This document shows positions 62,771 through 64,000 of a DNA stretch of 64,000 bases, piece by piece; the stretch's first letter is position 1, and each line of letters begins with the position of its first letter. The stretch is from JAXGXT01 sp040772665. Its GTDB lineage: Bacteria; Bacillota; Clostridia; Lachnospirales; Anaerotignaceae. Both the position numbers and the translations under genes were made by a program. Location of the stretch: assembly GCA_040772665.1 (NCBI GenBank), contig JAXGXT010000005.1, positions 1 to 64,000 on the forward strand. Direction: 5' to 3'. The notes under the pieces are model-generated. The model did not search any database and was not told the origin of the DNA. It saw nothing but the letters and a program-made list of their open reading frames with translations.

Positions 62771-62842
62771 AGCTGGTGAGGGGATTTGAACCCCTGGCCT
62801 ATTGATTACGAATCAATTGCGCTACCACTGCGCCACACCAGC
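62771..62842 (-). tRNA. tRNA-Thr (anticodon CGT)
   Basis: A full cloverleaf on the minus strand: acceptor GCTGGTG/CACCAGC, D stem GCGC/GCGC with a short AGTGGTA loop, anticodon stem ATTGA/TCAAT with loop TTCGTAA (anticodon CGT, codon ACG), five-base variable loop, and T arm AGGGG-TTCAAAT-CCCCT. The discriminator base is T and no 3' CCA is encoded, so a nucleotidyltransferase must add it. It is a single tRNA. Confidence 0.93.
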
Positions 62843-62899
62843 ATGTTTTTAAAGTTAATCTATTCTTAATTATATCATTTTAAGAAATCTTTTGCAATA

Positions 62900-62925
62900 A
62901 AAAAAGCAGGATAACCTGCTTTTTT
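62900..62925 (-). terminator. terminator of the acidic membrane protein gene
   Basis: AAAAAAGCAGG-ATAA-CCTGCTTTTTT, a perfect stem with T-run on the minus strand. Confidence 0.9.
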
Positions 62926-62930
62926 ATTTT

Positions 62931-63170
62931 TTATTCTTCAATTTCTTCGTCTTCATCATCGAAATAATCTTCGTCGTCATCCCAATATTCATCATACTCT
63001 TCGTCGTCATATCCTAAACAATTTCTTTTCATTAAAGCAATGCCTATACCTGCCATAATAGCTGCAACTGTTACAAAAACACCGATAGCAATATAAAATG
63101 CTTTCTTCTTTTCCGTATCCTTTGCATCAGATAACAATGCCTTTAATTCGCTAAAACTTATGTTTTTCAT
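62931..63170 (-). CDS. small single-pass membrane protein with very acidic tail
   Basis: A 79-aa protein: a charged N-terminus (about 1-22), one transmembrane helix (about 24-46), a KRN flank indicating the C-terminus stays inside, and a tail of about 26 residues that is nearly all Asp, Glu and Tyr (for example YDDEEYDEYWDDDEDYFDD). I recognise no family with certainty; similar proteins occur in Lachnospiraceae-type genomes. GGAGGTGTTTTAA precedes the ATG. It lies 24 bases after the Nudix gene. Confidence 0.8.
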   Translation of the reverse strand: MKNISFSELKALLSDAKDTEKKKAFYIAIGVFVTVAAIMAGIGIALMKRNCLGYDDEEYDEYWDDDEDYFDDEDEEIEE

Positions 63171-63194
63171 TTAAAACACCTCCGATAGTTATTA

Positions 63195-63674
63195 TTAACT
63201 GTAACTTTTAAAAAAATTCTTTTTATGAAAGTATCCGCTTTTATTAAGTTCGCTGTATTCCTGATAAGCTTTTTTTAAAATTTGTCTTTCGTCATTAAAC
63301 TTAAGCAAGTGATAAGCCTCATGAAATTTATAAAATCCAGCGTCTGCAAAATACTCCTCACTTTGCGGTCTGTTATAGAAGGAATCTGTTTCCATAAGAT
63401 ACCAATGCACAGTTTTATTAACTATGTCATCATCACCACGAAAACTATACTGCGTTTTTCCAACCAATTTAATTATTTCGGCAATTGAACCGGTTTCTTC
63501 ATTAACCTCCCTTAATGCCGTTTGACTGTAATTTTCGCCAACCTCCATTGTTCCTTTAGGAAGAACCCATCCTACATATTTGCCGTTTTGGTTTTTATAT
63601 AGAAGCAGTATTTTCCACTTATGAATCACTATACCCCCGCAACTCACTGCTTCAATCACACTTTTAACCTCCAT
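63195..63674 (-). CDS. Nudix hydrolase
   Basis: A 159-aa Nudix-fold hydrolase. The Nudix box Gx5Ex7REUxEExGU is complete: G-TMEVG-E-NYSQTAL-REVNEETGS. The core begins CGGIVIHKWKILLLYK, as in diadenosine or NDP-X hydrolases of the MutT/Ap4A group. The substrate cannot be read from the sequence. AGGTTAAAAGTG-like sequence lies before the ATG. It follows the PrsW-like gene by 53 bases. Confidence 0.9.
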   Translation of the reverse strand: MEVKSVIEAVSCGGIVIHKWKILLLYKNQNGKYVGWVLPKGTMEVGENYSQTALREVNEETGSIAEIIKLVGKTQYSFRGDDDIVNKTVHWYLMETDSFYNRPQSEEYFADAGFYKFHEAYHLLKFNDERQILKKAYQEYSELNKSGYFHKKNFFKSYS

Positions 63675-63727
63675 ATTTCTGATTTATATATCCATTGAAA
63701 TTAGTATAACTCTTTTTAATATTTTTT

Positions 63728-64000
63728 TCAAGGCTTAAAGGGTGATAGATTTAAATGGGCTTTGAATTTTTTTATTGCCAAAGCAAATATTAAAATAAGA
63801 TAAATAATAAAAAAAACAGTGGAGTTTTTTATTTCCGAAAGCAAAATTAAGTTATAGCCAGAATGAACTGCCCATGGTGCAAAAAACGAAAGAAGTAAAT
63901 TTTTAATGCCTAAATTCAAATATTTAAATCTTGCAAAATAAAAACCCATAAAACACGCAAAAATTCCATGAGCAGGAACTGAGCATATAGAACGAAGCAA
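63728..64000 (-). CDS. PrsW-type intramembrane protease, C-terminal part (truncated by window end)
   Basis: At least 90 residues of a membrane protein running off the window end. RSICSVPAHGIFACFMGFYFAR matches the PrsW block with a metal-binding His, and APWAVHSGYNLIL supplies the second His; three hydrophobic segments are visible. PrsW cleaves anti-sigma factors in B. subtilis; in other species the role varies. The upstream catalytic EE motif would lie beyond the window. Confidence 0.75.
   Translation of the reverse strand: MLRSICSVPAHGIFACFMGFYFARFKYLNLGIKNLLLSFFAPWAVHSGYNLILLSEIKNSTVFFIIYLILIFALAIKKFKAHLNLSPFKP

Noticed and set aside
1..64000. CRISPR array, transposase, integrase, phage or toxin-antitoxin module
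   Set aside because: No direct-repeat array and none of the expected proteins; gene content is core throughout.

Overview
The window is 64 kb of AT-rich, densely coded chromosome from an endospore-forming, low-GC Firmicute, most likely an anaerobic Clostridia member (Lachnospirales-like). The evidence is the sporulation set (sigG, spoIIAA-spoIIAB-sigF, spoIVA), the miaB-ymcA/ricA-mutS-mutL-miaA order, a T-box in front of pheST, a short editing-less prolyl-tRNA synthetase, a butyrate-type hbd-crt-thl cluster and AGGAGG ribosome binding sites. I see no phage, insertion sequence, integrase or CRISPR array. Nearly everything is core genome.

Layout. 1-20 kb is mostly on the plus strand: DUF378 protein, hflX, DUF6514 protein, (minus) proS, T-box-pheS-pheT, (minus) sigG, a MaoC-type hydratase with a cysteine hydrolase, the spoIIA operon, zapA, a U32 peptidase/RlhA-like protein, a RodA/FtsW-PBP2 pair, an unrecognised 250-aa protein and a GldA-like dehydrogenase. 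20-49 kb is on the minus strand: the complete phosphate operon pstSCAB-phoU-phoB-phoR, then a repair/tRNA-modification operon miaB-ymcA-mutS-mutL-miaA-metL-like lyase-dac, bioY, a Mbeg1-like hydrolase, rpsB-tsf, plsC-MBL hydrolase-rmuC, and a BMP-type nucleoside ABC transporter. apbE and an IclR regulator (plus strand) interrupt at 49.7-51.5 kb. 51.5-64 kb returns to minus: unknown protein with an aminotransferase, spoIVA-superoxide dismutase, hbd-crt-thlA, topA and dprA, a tRNA-Thr, a small acidic membrane protein, a Nudix hydrolase and a truncated PrsW-type protease.

Regulation visible in the sequence includes a T-box at pheST, a SigH-like promoter at spoIIAA, a SigF-like promoter at sigG, a weaker SigE-like promoter at spoIVA, a Pho-box direct repeat at pstS, two BirA-type operators with identical spacing in front of bioY, a structured leader at rpsB, and many clear rho-independent terminators.

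Most worth a second look: the phosphate-binding protein PstS appears circularly permuted relative to the classical family order; a superoxide dismutase lies 23 bp behind spoIVA and is probably in the sporulation regulon; the YmcA/RicA-like protein carries a Cys-rich tail that could bind an Fe-S cluster; there is a conserved-looking protein of unknown function with its own promoter and terminator; and there are several orphan hairpins, operators and micro-ORFs. I did not find a clear new multi-gene defence or mobile system, and I do not claim one.
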